From contig CAYSVH010000007.1 in NCBI GenBank assembly GCA_964434425.1, forward strand, positions 1 to 64,000: a DNA stretch of 64,000 nt. Reading direction: 5' to 3'. Below are positions 42,479-50,081 of this stretch, one piece after another (the stretch's first letter is position 1; each line of letters opens with the position of its first letter). The notes under the pieces are model-generated. The model was not told where the DNA came from, searched no databases, and was given only the letters and a program-made list of their open reading frames with translations. This DNA comes from CALMEC01 sp964434425 (GTDB lineage: Bacteria > Actinomycetota > Thermoleophilia > Miltoncostaeales > Miltoncostaeaceae). Both the position numbers and the translations under genes were made by a program.

Positions 42479-43567
42479 GTGGCGAAGTCAACTCCAGTGA
42501 TGGTGGTTGTCGGAGAGCGGGAGGTCCGCGTCTCCAGTCCGGACCGGGTCGTCTACGAGGCCACCGACCGGACACCCGACATCACGAAGCTCCAGGTCTG
42601 CGAGTACTTCGTTGGGGTCGCCGGCCCCTTCATGCACGCGAACGGTGACCGCCCCGTCGCGCTGGAGCGCTGGCCGGGCGGATGGCGGGAGGGGATGACG
42701 CTGTCGGCCGGTCCCGGCGGTCAGCAGACCGGCGACGGCTTCTACTCGAAGCGGCTGCCCAAGGGCGCACCCGCGTGGGTGGAGACGTGTCGTGTCACCA
42801 CCCCGAACGGGCGTCCCATCGACGAGCTCTGCCTGACCGAGCCGGCGGCGGCGGTGTGGGCGGCGCACATGGGCGCGCTGACCTTCCATCCGTGGGCGGT
42901 CCGCGCCTCCGATGTCGAGCACCCGGACGAGCTGCGCCTCGATCTCGATCCGCAGGAGGGGGCGACCTTCGAGGACGCCAAGCGCGTGGCCGAGGCCGCG
43001 CGCGAGCTGCTGGAGGACCTCGGCCTTCGCGGTTTCGTCAAGACGAGCGGCAACCGCGGCATCCACATCCACGTGCGCATCGCGGCCCGCTATGGGTTCG
43101 ACCAGGTGCGCCACGCCGCCATCGGCCTCGGCCGCGAGCTGGAGCGCCGGGACGTCGGCGCCACTCTGAACTGGTGGAAGGAGGAGCGCCCCGTGGGGTC
43201 CGTGTTCCTCGACGTGAACCAGAACCTGCGGGACCGCACGGTCGCCGGGGCATGGTCGCTTCGCCCCCGGCCGGGGGCGCCGGTCAGCACCCCGCTGGGC
43301 TGGGCCCGCCTGGCGGAGCTGGCGGATCCTCGCGAGTTCAACCTCACCACCGTTCCGGCGTACCTCGACGACGGCGATCCGTGGGCGGACATCGATGATG
43401 TCGCCCACGGACTGGAGGGGTTGCTCGAACTCTGGGAGACGCTGCCGGGCGGCGAGATCAACTTCCCGCCGGACCATCCCAAGATGCCGGGAGAGCCCCC
43501 GCGCGTGCAGCCCTCCAAGAAGGTCGCCGAGCACTGGGACGCCGACGGCAACAGGATCGACACGTAG
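42479..43567 (+). CDS. LigD-type polymerase/primase (NHEJ prim-pol), stand-alone
   Basis: A 362-residue archaeo-eukaryotic-primase-type polymerase, the LigD POL domain as a single protein. The catalytic acidic pair is in LRLDLDPQEG; SGNRGIHIHVR is the conserved His/Ser block, then LFAL-like NWWKEERPVGSVFLDVNQN, and a C-terminal LPGGEINFPPDHPKMPGEPP. GTG 42479 has GGGAGG 8 nt upstream; the longer open frame to 42263 is unconserved. It faces the LigD ligase-like gene in convergent orientation. A Ku gene is not in the window, so whether these do NHEJ or other gap repair is open. Confidence 0.92.
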   Translation: MAKSTPVMVVVGEREVRVSSPDRVVYEATDRTPDITKLQVCEYFVGVAGPFMHANGDRPVALERWPGGWREGMTLSAGPGGQQTGDGFYSKRLPKGAPAWVETCRVTTPNGRPIDELCLTEPAAAVWAAHMGALTFHPWAVRASDVEHPDELRLDLDPQEGATFEDAKRVAEAARELLEDLGLRGFVKTSGNRGIHIHVRIAARYGFDQVRHAAIGLGRELERRDVGATLNWWKEERPVGSVFLDVNQNLRDRTVAGAWSLRPRPGAPVSTPLGWARLAELADPREFNLTTVPAYLDDGDPWADIDDVAHGLEGLLELWETLPGGEINFPPDHPKMPGEPPRVQPSKKVAEHWDADGNRIDT

Positions 43568-43621
43568 GGAGTCGACTGCGGATCCCCGTCGGATCACCCA
43601 CCTTGTACGCCTCCGAGCGGA

Positions 43622-44587
43622 CTAGTCCAGCTGGTCGTATCCGCAGGAGCGCGGGTCGCGGTCATCGCGGAAGCGCAGCAGCTTCGTGCCGTGACGGATG
43701 CGTCCGCCGCTCGAGTGGTCGTATGTCACCTCGACGACAAGTTCGGGCCGCAGTGCCACCCATTCGATGTCGCGGTCGGCGGACCAGCGGCTGGGATCGG
43801 CGGACCCGCGCTCGCCCGTCTCGTAGTGGGCGAGCGTCTCCACCAGCTCGCGCTTCTCCTTCGCCCGGAAGCCGGACGTGTGACCCACGATCCGCAGCTC
43901 GCCGTCGGCGTCGTACAACCCCAGGATGAGGGACCCGACGGTGCCCTCCTCCTTCCCCGGGCGCCAGCCGGCGACGACGGCGTCCAGGGTCCGGACGCGC
44001 TTCACCTTGATCATGCCGAGGCGCTTCCCCGGCACGTACCGGGCATCGCGATCCTTGGCGATCACGCCCTCCGCGGTCCGCAGCCAGTCGCGTGCATGGT
44101 CGGCATCGGTCACTACCTCCGCGATGCGCAGGCCGTCCATCGACTCGAGGGCCGCCCGCCGCTCGTGCCAGGGGCGGTCCAGGTACGCGTCGTCGTCCAG
44201 CGCCAGCAGGTCGAACGCGATGAAGACCGCCGGCATCTCGGCGGCAAGGCGCGTGATGCGCGACTGGGCGGGGTGGAGCCGCATCTGGAGTCCCTCGAAG
44301 GTCTCCCGGTCACCCCGTTCCATGACCAGCTCTCCGTCCAGGACGTAGCGGCCCCGCGGAAGGGAGATCTCGGGAAAGTAGCGGTGCAGCGGCTTCTTTC
44401 CACGTGACTGGATGTAGATCTCGTCGCCGTCGACGAAGACGATGGCCCGGAATCCGTCCAGCTTGCGTTCGTAGACCCAGCCGTCCCCCTCGGGCAACAG
44501 GTCGCCGCCCGCCGCGAGCTTCTCCGCGTCGACCTTCGCGGGCTTCGCCAGCTGGGGTTCGAGAGGTGGGGAGAGGGGCAGATCCAT
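43622..44587 (-). CDS. LigD-type ATP-dependent DNA ligase, stand-alone
   Basis: A 321-residue ATP-dependent ligase, the LigD LIG domain as an independent protein. The adenylated Lys42 lies in ERKLDGFRA (KxDG), followed by LDGELV, FDLLAL, EGVIAKD and KVKR motifs in order. The OB-fold C-terminus is present (VVEVTYD...TKLLRFRDDRDP). ATG 44587 is chosen; TAGGGT, formed by the CTAG of repeat copy 5, lies 7 nt upstream with no Shine-Dalgarno. Its own stop is also CTAG-flanked (43622). Convergent with the LigD polymerase; a 3'-phosphoesterase domain is missing. Confidence 0.9.
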   Translation of the reverse strand: MDLPLSPPLEPQLAKPAKVDAEKLAAGGDLLPEGDGWVYERKLDGFRAIVFVDGDEIYIQSRGKKPLHRYFPEISLPRGRYVLDGELVMERGDRETFEGLQMRLHPAQSRITRLAAEMPAVFIAFDLLALDDDAYLDRPWHERRAALESMDGLRIAEVVTDADHARDWLRTAEGVIAKDRDARYVPGKRLGMIKVKRVRTLDAVVAGWRPGKEEGTVGSLILGLYDADGELRIVGHTSGFRAKEKRELVETLAHYETGERGSADPSRWSADRDIEWVALRPELVVEVTYDHSSGGRIRHGTKLLRFRDDRDPRSCGYDQLD

Positions 44588-44597
44588 GGACCACACC

Positions 44598-44799
44598 CTA
44601 GATGGTCGATTCCATGGCCTCGCGGCGTGGTGTGTGTCCCTGGCGGCGCGGATGCGCTTTTCTCATCCACCCGCCCACCCCAGGCCAGCCACCGGACGCC
44701 TCGAACAGGCGGACCGGCATGCCCGTCGGCGTCCGCCGACGCCCCGCATCCGCCATGACCGCACCCCACATCCACGATCCCATGGAACCAACCATCTGG
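44598..44799 (+). repeat. CTAG-ended dispersed element, copy 5 (tandem, first)
   Basis: About 200 nt, one of the best-preserved copies: CTAGATGGTCGATTCCATGG, GCCTCGCGGCGTGG, TGTGTGTCCCTGGCGGCG, CATCCACCCGCCCACC, CCTCGAACAGGCGGACC, a GTCGGCGTCCGCCGAC hairpin, CGCACCCCACATCCACG, then CCATGGAACCAACCAT-CTGG. Left and right ends are inverted (18 of 20 bases). Its left end points outward at the ligase start, where CTAGGGT makes a TAGGGT hexamer 7 nt before the ATG. Confidence 0.93.
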
Positions 44800-44994
44800 A
44801 TGGTTGATTCCATGGGCTCGCGGCGTGGTGTGTGTCCCTGGCGGCGCGGATGCGCTTCTCATCCACCCGCCCACCCCAGGCCAGCCACCGGCCGCCTCGA
44901 ACAGGCGAACCGGCATGCCCGTCGGCGTCCGCCGACGCCCCGCATCCGCCATGACCGCACCCCACATCCACGATCCCATGGAACCAACCATCTC
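44796..44994 (+). repeat. CTAG-ended dispersed element, copy 6 (tandem, second)
   Basis: A second copy in direct orientation, over 90% identical by eye to copy 5, differing by small substitutions (GGGCTCGCGG, CACCGGCCGCC) and a 1-nt length difference. The two copies share one CTGG (from CTAG) at the junction, suggesting that CTAG is part of the target or a recombination site. The right end CCATGGAACCAACCATCTCG lies 49 nt before the tRNA-Pro 3' end. Confidence 0.93.
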
Positions 44995-45042
44995 GGTCAT
45001 GGCCTCTCGTCCCGGAGCGGGCGCCCGGCTCTCCCCACCCGA

Positions 45043-45116
45043 TCGGGACGGCCAGATTCGAACTGGCGACCCCTCGCTCCCAAAGCGAGTGCGCTACCAG
45101 ACTGCGCCACGTCCCG
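45043..45116 (-). tRNA. tRNA-Pro (anticodon TGG)
   Basis: Read on the minus strand: CGGGACGTGGCGCAG start and GCCAGTTCGAATCTGGC T-arm, ending CGTCCCGA. The acceptor stem CGGGACG pairs with CGTCCCG; the anticodon stem CTCGC/GCGAG encloses TTTGGGA with anticodon TGG. CCA is not encoded. A -10-like TACACT (45127-45132) lies 10 nt upstream. Repeat copies flank it on both sides (copies 5/6 downstream, copy 7 upstream). Confidence 0.96.
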
Positions 45117-45147
45117 AGGAGGGCCGAGTGTACCAGCCCCCTGTCGG

Positions 45148-45180
45148 CGGGATTCCCGGACAGCGGAATCAATCATCTAG
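45148..45180 (-). repeat. Remnant of CTAG-ended element, copy 7 (upstream of ppa)
   Basis: Minus-strand CTAGATGATTGATTCC (45180-45165) matches the element left end, preceded inside by a short hairpin (GGATTCC / GGAATC). The body is lost. The CTAG starts TAGGAT (45178-45183), a -10-like hexamer 6 nt before the ppa ATG. Confidence 0.65.
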
Positions 45181-45189
45181 GATGGCCCA

Positions 45190-45738
45190 ATGCATCCATG
45201 GCACGACATCTATCTCGATGAGCACCAGATCGACCAGGGCTTCCCCGTGGTCATCGAGGTGCCCGAAGGCAGCAAGAACAAGTACGAGCTCGACAAGGAG
45301 AACGGTCTTCTCCGCCTCGATCGCGTGCTTCACAGCGCCGTCTACTACCCGGCCAACTACGGCTTCATTCCGCGGACCTACTGCGATGACGGCGACCCCC
45401 TGGACGTACTCGTCCTCGGCCAGGAGCCGGTCGTCCCGCTCAGCATCGTCATGGCACGCGCCATCGGCGTGATGCGTATGCGTGACGACAAGGGCATCGA
45501 CGACAAGATCGTCGCCGTCAGCATCCACGACCCGGCGTTCAACGAGTACCGGGACCATCGGGAACTCCCGAAGCACGCGATGCGCGAGATGCAGCGGTTC
45601 TTCCAGGACTACAAGGTCCTCGAGCACAAGGAGGTCGTGATCGAGGAACCCATGGGAACGGATGAGGCCATCAAGGTCATCCAGGAGTCCCTCGATCTCT
45701 ACCGCAAGTTGCGCCGCGGGGAGATCAGCGACAAGTAG
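45190..45738 (+). CDS. ppa: Inorganic pyrophosphatase, family I
   Basis: A 182-residue soluble pyrophosphatase. YYPANYGFIP and DDGDPLDVLVL carry the metal-binding Asp residues of family I; EYRDHRELP and HFFxxYK-like QRFFQDYKVLEHK complete it. It hydrolyses PPi in the cytoplasm and pulls tRNA charging and polymerisation forward. TAGGAT, formed with the CTAG of repeat copy 7, lies 6 nt before the ATG, and no Shine-Dalgarno stands free of it, so a leaderless transcript is likely. Converges with the GerW-like gene. Confidence 0.95.
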   Translation: MHPWHDIYLDEHQIDQGFPVVIEVPEGSKNKYELDKENGLLRLDRVLHSAVYYPANYGFIPRTYCDDGDPLDVLVLGQEPVVPLSIVMARAIGVMRMRDDKGIDDKIVAVSIHDPAFNEYRDHRELPKHAMREMQRFFQDYKVLEHKEVVIEEPMGTDEAIKVIQESLDLYRKLRRGEISDK

Positions 45739-45751
45739 TCGTGACGCGGAA

Positions 45752-45791
45752 CGCCCGAGGAACCGCCGCACCCGGCGGCCCCTCGGCGGGC
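45752..45791. terminator. GC-rich hairpin between ppa and the GerW-like gene
   Basis: A nested hairpin: inner stem CCGCCG/CGGCGG with 4-nt loop, outer arms CGCCCGAGG and CCTCGGCGGGCG with a small bulge. It has no T-tract, so it would rely on structure or Rho; it is placed between two convergent genes, as for a bidirectional terminator. Confidence 0.5.
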
Positions 45792-45807
45792 GAGGGGCGT
45801 CAGATCG

Positions 45808-46128
45808 TCAGCCCCTCCGCCGTCTGCGGAGGATGAGGGCGATGACGACCAGCCCGGTCATCGTCACGATCCGGTTCAGGTCGACGACCGGTCGCCACCG
45901 GATCTCTCCGTCCTTGATCAGATAGGCCCCCACGGGCCGCGCGGTGGCGGCGAATCCGCCACCCTCACCCTCCTGACCCCGCGGGTCGGTGCCGGAGCCG
46001 CCTCCCGCCCCGCCCGCCACGGCGGCCGCGGCGATGACGGTGAGACCGTCCTTCTCGAACGGCTCGGCATAGACCCGCCGGACGGTGATCGCGTCGCTGG
46101 CCCCCCTCACTGCCTGGGTGACGTTCAT
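45808..46128 (-). CDS. GerW (YtfJ)-family protein
   Basis: A 106-residue protein with the family pattern EPFEKDGLTVIAAAAV, a Gly-rich GGAGGGSG-GEGGGFAATARPVG block, YLIKDGEIRWRPVVDLNRI and a C-terminal membrane-like helix (TMTGLVVIALILRRRRRG). GerW is best known from Firmicutes spore coats, but relatives are widespread in non-sporulating actinobacteria with unknown roles. The start is supported by AAGGAG 7 nt upstream. The C-terminal helix with Arg tail suggests a membrane anchor. Convergent with ppa. Confidence 0.83.
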   Translation of the reverse strand: MNVTQAVRGASDAITVRRVYAEPFEKDGLTVIAAAAVAGGAGGGSGTDPRGQEGEGGGFAATARPVGAYLIKDGEIRWRPVVDLNRIVTMTGLVVIALILRRRRRG

Positions 46129-46458
46129 GTGTGGACTCCTTCGTCTCGGCGGACCGGTTGAGATCCTCGTCATCCTCCATCCTGGGGCATCCGCCGTCGT
46201 GCCACAGCTTCGGCGGTCGCGCCGGGCCCTTCGGTCAGACCGATGCGGGAGTGCGACGCGCCGACGGGCCCGTCCACGCCACGTCCGGGGTCGGCACGAT
46301 ATGCGCCCGCCGCGACGACGGCAGGCCCCGGTCCGAGGGGTCGATCCACCCTTCACATCGCACTGCCCGGGTGAGACGGTGAGGGTGACCGAGCGGATCC
46401 GTGCTCGACCGACGAGGCGGTCCCGCCGGGCAGGAGCCCTGTCGAGGGGAGGATCGCC
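46129..46458. other. Intergenic stretch, no gene seen
   Basis: A 330-nt divergent region between the GerW-like gene and the S33 hydrolase. No open frame here has conserved content and no repeat or RNA is apparent. It ends with a strong Shine-Dalgarno (AGGGGAGGA) for the hydrolase. Confidence 0.5.
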
Positions 46459-47982
46459 ATGTCGCCGTCAGCATCCTGGAGTCCACCGGCCATCGGACGG
46501 CCTCTCGAGGGGCGCGGTCTTCGTGTACGGCTGGCGGCGACGGCCCTCCCGTCGGTCGCCTGGGCGCTGACCTCGGCGTGGTGGATGTCGCGTGGGCCGG
46601 TGTCCACCCTGGAGTCGCTGGTCTGCATCACCGTCGGGCTGCTCATCGGCCTCGGCGCGGGATGGGCCTCCGGCTCCCGCTGGTCGATGCTGGTGCTGCC
46701 GGTCGTCTTCGTCCTCGTCTTCGAGCTGGCACGCCTGCCGGTGGACGGACCGACCGTCGACGGCGTGCGGCTGTCGACGTACGGTGCCGTCGCATTCGTG
46801 ACCGGCCGGCTCTTCCACGGTGCGGTCGCCCTGCTGCCGATGGTGTGGGGTGCTGCGGCGGGAGCCGCTCTGTACCGGCGACATGCCTCCGCACCCGGCG
46901 ACGCGGTCCGCCGCCGCTGGTCCGGCAGGATCGCTCTGGCCCTCAGCGGAGTCCTTCTGCTCCTCATGACCGTGCTGCTTGCCCGGCCCGCCTCGACCGC
47001 TCCCATCACCGGCTCCGATGGGAAGCGGGTGCCCGGCAGCGTCGCCGAGCTGACGTCGGCCGATGTGAACGGGCACGAACTGGGTCTGATGATCCGGGGG
47101 CATGATCGGTCCAACCCCGTGCTGCTCTTCCTCGCAGGGGGCCCCGGCGGGAGCGAACTGGGCGCGATGCGCCGTCACCTGCCCCGGCTGGAGGAGCATT
47201 TCACCGTGGTCACGTGGGATCAGCGTGGCGCCGGCCGCAGCTACGGCGAGATCGACCCCCTCGACACGCTGACCCTTGACGGTGCCGTCGCCGACACACT
47301 CGCCGTCACGGATCACCTTCGCGAACGCTTCGACCAGGAGCGCATTCACCTGGTCGGGCAGTCCTGGGGAACGGTGCTGGGCGTGCTCGCCGTGCAGGCC
47401 GCCCCGGAGCGCTACCGTGCGTTCGTCGGGGTGGGGCAGATGGTCAGCCCCCGCGCCACCGACCGCATCTTCTACGCCGACACCCTCGCCTGGGCCGAGA
47501 GGACCGGCCGCAACGGCCTGGCGAAGGAACTCCGCGACATCGGGCCGCCGCCGTACGACGACCCTCGGCACTACGAGACCGCACTCTCCCACGAGATGGA
47601 CGTCCATCCCTACGACCACAGCGCCAACAGCGAGGGCGTGGGCGGGATGTCCGAGAACCTCTTCGTCCGCGAGTACTCGTTCACCGAACAGATCCGGATC
47701 CTCTCCGGGACGCTCGACACCTTCGCCGCGCTCTACCCGCGGCTGCAGGAGATCGACTTCCGCAGGACCGCGACGACCTTCGACGTTCCCGTGTTCTTCG
47801 TCCAGGGCGCGCATGAGGCGCCGGGACGGGCCGATCTCTTCGCCGAGTGGTACCCGCGGATCGACGCGCCGGCCAAGGGCCGTGTCGTCCTGAGCACGTC
47901 CGGTCACCGGCCGATGTTCGAGCAGCCCGACGATTTCGTCGACTACATGGTCACCGAGGTGCTGCCGCGATCGTCCTCATGA
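46459..47982 (+). CDS. S33-family alpha/beta hydrolase with N-terminal membrane domain
   Basis: A 507-residue protein. Residues 1-180 contain four membrane helices (for example LESLVCITVGLLIGLGAGWA, SMLVLPVVFVLVFELARLP and IALALSGVLLLLMTVLLA). The C-terminal hydrolase domain has an oxyanion-type AGGPGGSELG, nucleophile Ser302 in GQSWGTVLG, and a late His in STSGHRPMFEQ; the prolyl-iminopeptidase family uses this HGGPG-like pattern. It is thought to face the outside, anchored by the membrane helices; substrate unknown. Preceded by AGGGGAGGA 8 nt from the ATG. Confidence 0.88.
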   Translation: MSPSASWSPPAIGRPLEGRGLRVRLAATALPSVAWALTSAWWMSRGPVSTLESLVCITVGLLIGLGAGWASGSRWSMLVLPVVFVLVFELARLPVDGPTVDGVRLSTYGAVAFVTGRLFHGAVALLPMVWGAAAGAALYRRHASAPGDAVRRRWSGRIALALSGVLLLLMTVLLARPASTAPITGSDGKRVPGSVAELTSADVNGHELGLMIRGHDRSNPVLLFLAGGPGGSELGAMRRHLPRLEEHFTVVTWDQRGAGRSYGEIDPLDTLTLDGAVADTLAVTDHLRERFDQERIHLVGQSWGTVLGVLAVQAAPERYRAFVGVGQMVSPRATDRIFYADTLAWAERTGRNGLAKELRDIGPPPYDDPRHYETALSHEMDVHPYDHSANSEGVGGMSENLFVREYSFTEQIRILSGTLDTFAALYPRLQEIDFRRTATTFDVPVFFVQGAHEAPGRADLFAEWYPRIDAPAKGRVVLSTSGHRPMFEQPDDFVDYMVTEVLPRSSS

Positions 47983-47997
47983 CAGTGACCGCGACGA

Positions 47998-48036
47998 GAT
48001 GGTCGATGCCGCGAGACCATGGAATCAATCACCTAG
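47998..48036 (-). repeat. Collapsed CTAG-ended element, copy 8 (ABC permease stop)
   Basis: On the minus strand CTAGGTGATTGATTCCATGG is the element's left end, then CTCGCGGC and a right-end-like GACCATCTCG. It is a 39-nt internally deleted copy. The CTAG provides the TAG stop of the ABC permease (48033-48035). Confidence 0.75.
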
Positions 48037-48890
48037 AGGTCGCGGCGGCCGAACGCCCACGTCGCCAGGACCCATAGTCCCAGGAGGTAGACGCCGGCCC
48101 ACAGCCACGTTCCCATGCCGGCGTCGACCGCACCGCCGAAGGGCCCCAGGCTGACGACGACGCGTTCCAGTCCTGTCAGGTCGGAGTTCAGGGCGTAGAG
48201 GCCGTCCTGATAGAGCGCCTCGAACGGCAGTACCCGTGAGACCCATTCGGACGCCGTCGTCAGGCTCGCCGACGGCAGCGCCCGCCCGATCTGCCCGAGC
48301 AGTCCACCCACCAGCCCGGCCCCGAACACCATGAACACCGCGATTCCGTTGGCGGTCCCCGACAGGAACACCGATCCCAGAAGTGCGATCGACGTGATGA
48401 TCGCGATGGCGCCGACAAGGCTCACCGCGGGGAGGATCCAGCTGCCGGGCGTCCAGTCACCGGCGTTCCGCACGAGCGCCACCGTGGCGAAGAACATGAG
48501 CGACACGTAGAGGCCGCAGACGACGAAGGCCGCCAGGAAGCGTCCCGCGAGGACGGCCGATCGCGACAGCGGCCGCACCAGCATCTGCTGCAGGAGCCCG
48601 CGCTCGGCGTCGCCGCGTATGGCGTTCAGGGTGAGGAACACCGCCAGGATCGTCCCGAGGAACAGGATCGCGAACATGGCGAGACCCAGGAGGAAACCAC
48701 CCGCGATCTCCGCGGCGCGGACGGGGCTCTCGCTGTCGAACCCGTGATCTCGCACCTCATCGAAGACGGAGCTCGTGCCCCACCAGAAGAGGCCGAGGAA
48801 GCCGACGGACAGGACGAGGACGACGAGGAAGACGCGGCGTCGGACGCTCTCCTGGAGCGTGTAGCGCGCCACATGCAGTGCTCCGGTCAC
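48033..48890 (-). CDS. ABC-2-type permease
   Basis: A 285-residue membrane protein with about six helices (FLVVLVLSVGFLGLFWW, GFLLGLAMFAILFLGTIL, AAFVVCGLYVSLMFFATV, AVSLVGAIAIITSIALL, GTANGIAVFMVFGAGLVGGL, WLWAGVYLLGLWVLATWAF). GDAERGLLQQMLVRPLSR is the coupling-helix region, matching ABC-2 permeases such as those of NatB type. It overlaps the ATPase gene (GTGA). Its stop is the CTAG of repeat copy 8. Substrate unknown; drug or ion export is typical. Confidence 0.88.
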   Translation of the reverse strand: MTGALHVARYTLQESVRRRVFLVVLVLSVGFLGLFWWGTSSVFDEVRDHGFDSESPVRAAEIAGGFLLGLAMFAILFLGTILAVFLTLNAIRGDAERGLLQQMLVRPLSRSAVLAGRFLAAFVVCGLYVSLMFFATVALVRNAGDWTPGSWILPAVSLVGAIAIITSIALLGSVFLSGTANGIAVFMVFGAGLVGGLLGQIGRALPSASLTTASEWVSRVLPFEALYQDGLYALNSDLTGLERVVVSLGPFGGAVDAGMGTWLWAGVYLLGLWVLATWAFGRRDL

Positions 48891-49732
48891 GATTCCTCAC
48901 CCTCCGAGACGGCCCGCAGGTAGACCTCCTCGAGGCTGGACGTGATGATGCGCACCCCGTAGATGCTCTCTCCGCCGGAGACGAGGTCCGCGATGATACG
49001 TGGGACGTCCTCGCGCGTCGCGTCGGGGAAGGTGCGCACACCGCCCGCGGTCTCGATCTCGGCGCCGCCGGCCCGGGCGAGGTCGGCGGGGGTGCCGGTG
49101 GCCACGGTGGCACCACGGTTGATGATGGTGACGCGGTCGACCACCCGCTCCACCTCACTGAGCAGGTGGGAGTTGAGGAGCACGGCCGTGCCACGTCGGC
49201 GCAGTTCCTCCAGAAGCTCGCGCACGGCGATGCGGCCTGCGGGGTCGAGCGCGCTCGTGGGCTCGTCCAGCAGAAGGAGCTTCGGCGAGCCGATGAGGGC
49301 CTGGCCGAGGCCGAGGCGCTGCTGCATGCCCTTGGACATCGCCTCGACGCGCTTGTCGCGGGCCTCGGAGAGTCCGACCAGATCCAGGAGCTCATGCCGT
49401 TCGCGCTCGCCACCGGTCGACGCCGTGAGGCGCTGATGGAGATGCATCACCTCGTCGGCCGTGCACCAGTCCGGATACCGGAAGAGCTCCGGCAGGTACC
49501 CGATCAGGCGACGTGCGGCGAGCGACCCGGCCGGATGTCCGTGGATCGTGACCCCGCCGGACGTGGGGCGCACGAGGCCGCACACGATCTTGACGAGCGT
49601 CGACTTGCCGGCGCCGTTCGGGCCGAGCAGGCCGACCAGCTCGCCGTGGTCGACGGTGAGGTCGACGCCGCGCAGGGCGTGGTGGCGACCGTACGTCTTC
49701 GCAAGGGTCGTGATGGAGAGGGCGGCGGCCAC
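48887..49732 (-). CDS. ABC transporter ATP-binding protein
   Basis: A 281-residue ABC ATPase (start GTG 49732): Walker A GPNGAGKSTLVKI, Q-loop, signature SKGMQQRLGLGQALI, Walker B LLLLDEPTSALDP and His switch in NSHLLSE. The C-terminal extension (GGVRTFPDATREDV...) is typical of ABC-2-type exporters. The TTG at 49744 lies inside a minus-strand -10-like TATTGT (49741-49746); the GTG 8 nt downstream is the better start for a leaderless mRNA. Coupled to the permease gene. Confidence 0.92.
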   Translation of the reverse strand: MAAALSITTLAKTYGRHHALRGVDLTVDHGELVGLLGPNGAGKSTLVKIVCGLVRPTSGGVTIHGHPAGSLAARRLIGYLPELFRYPDWCTADEVMHLHQRLTASTGGERERHELLDLVGLSEARDKRVEAMSKGMQQRLGLGQALIGSPKLLLLDEPTSALDPAGRIAVRELLEELRRRGTAVLLNSHLLSEVERVVDRVTIINRGATVATGTPADLARAGGAEIETAGGVRTFPDATREDVPRIIADLVSGGESIYGVRIITSSLEEVYLRAVSEGEES

Positions 49733-49952
49733 GGCCAGGGACAATAGTGCCCCGCGCCAGAAGTCTCGTCGCGGTCTGGCGACGGCAAACCCATGCCACG
49801 GGATCAGACGAACGCACCTCCGATGCCTCCATTGCGCGGGGCGTCATCGTCGGCACTCACACGAACCCGACACGGGCACCTCATCGTCCTCGTCACGGCG
49901 GGTTTCGCTCGCCGTGCCGATGAGCGCTTCTGACGCGGGACATGAGATGCGG

Positions 49953-50070
49953 ATGGTGTCCCTTCCGAGGTGCCCGGTGGCTGGCCAGGGGTTGGGCGGG
50001 CGGATTGGGAGCGCATCCGCGCCGCCGGAAGCACACGCCACCCCGCGAGATCATGGAACCAACCATCTAG
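49953..50070 (-). repeat. CTAG-ended dispersed element, copy 9 (upstream of mutS2)
   Basis: Minus-strand CTAGATGGTTGGTTCCATGA, CTCGCGGGGTGGCGTG, CCGGCGGCGCGGATGCGC, CCGCCCGCCCAACCCC, CCAGCCACCGGGCACCTCGG; homology fades at about 49953, so the right part is missing. The left end points toward mutS2: CTAGCAT gives TAGCAT (50068-50073), 8 nt before its GTG. The remainder of the 349-nt gap (49733-49952) holds the ABC promoter and nothing else recognised. Confidence 0.82.
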
Positions 50071-50081
50071 CATCATCCGTC

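Noticed and set aside
43622..43625. CTAG at the ligase stop as another element end
   Set aside because: The flanks do not match the ATGGTTGATTCC arm.
44602..44994. ORFs through the dispersed element (for example one starting at its left end)
   Set aside because: Copies differ by frameshifting indels and stop positions, so the frames are not conserved.
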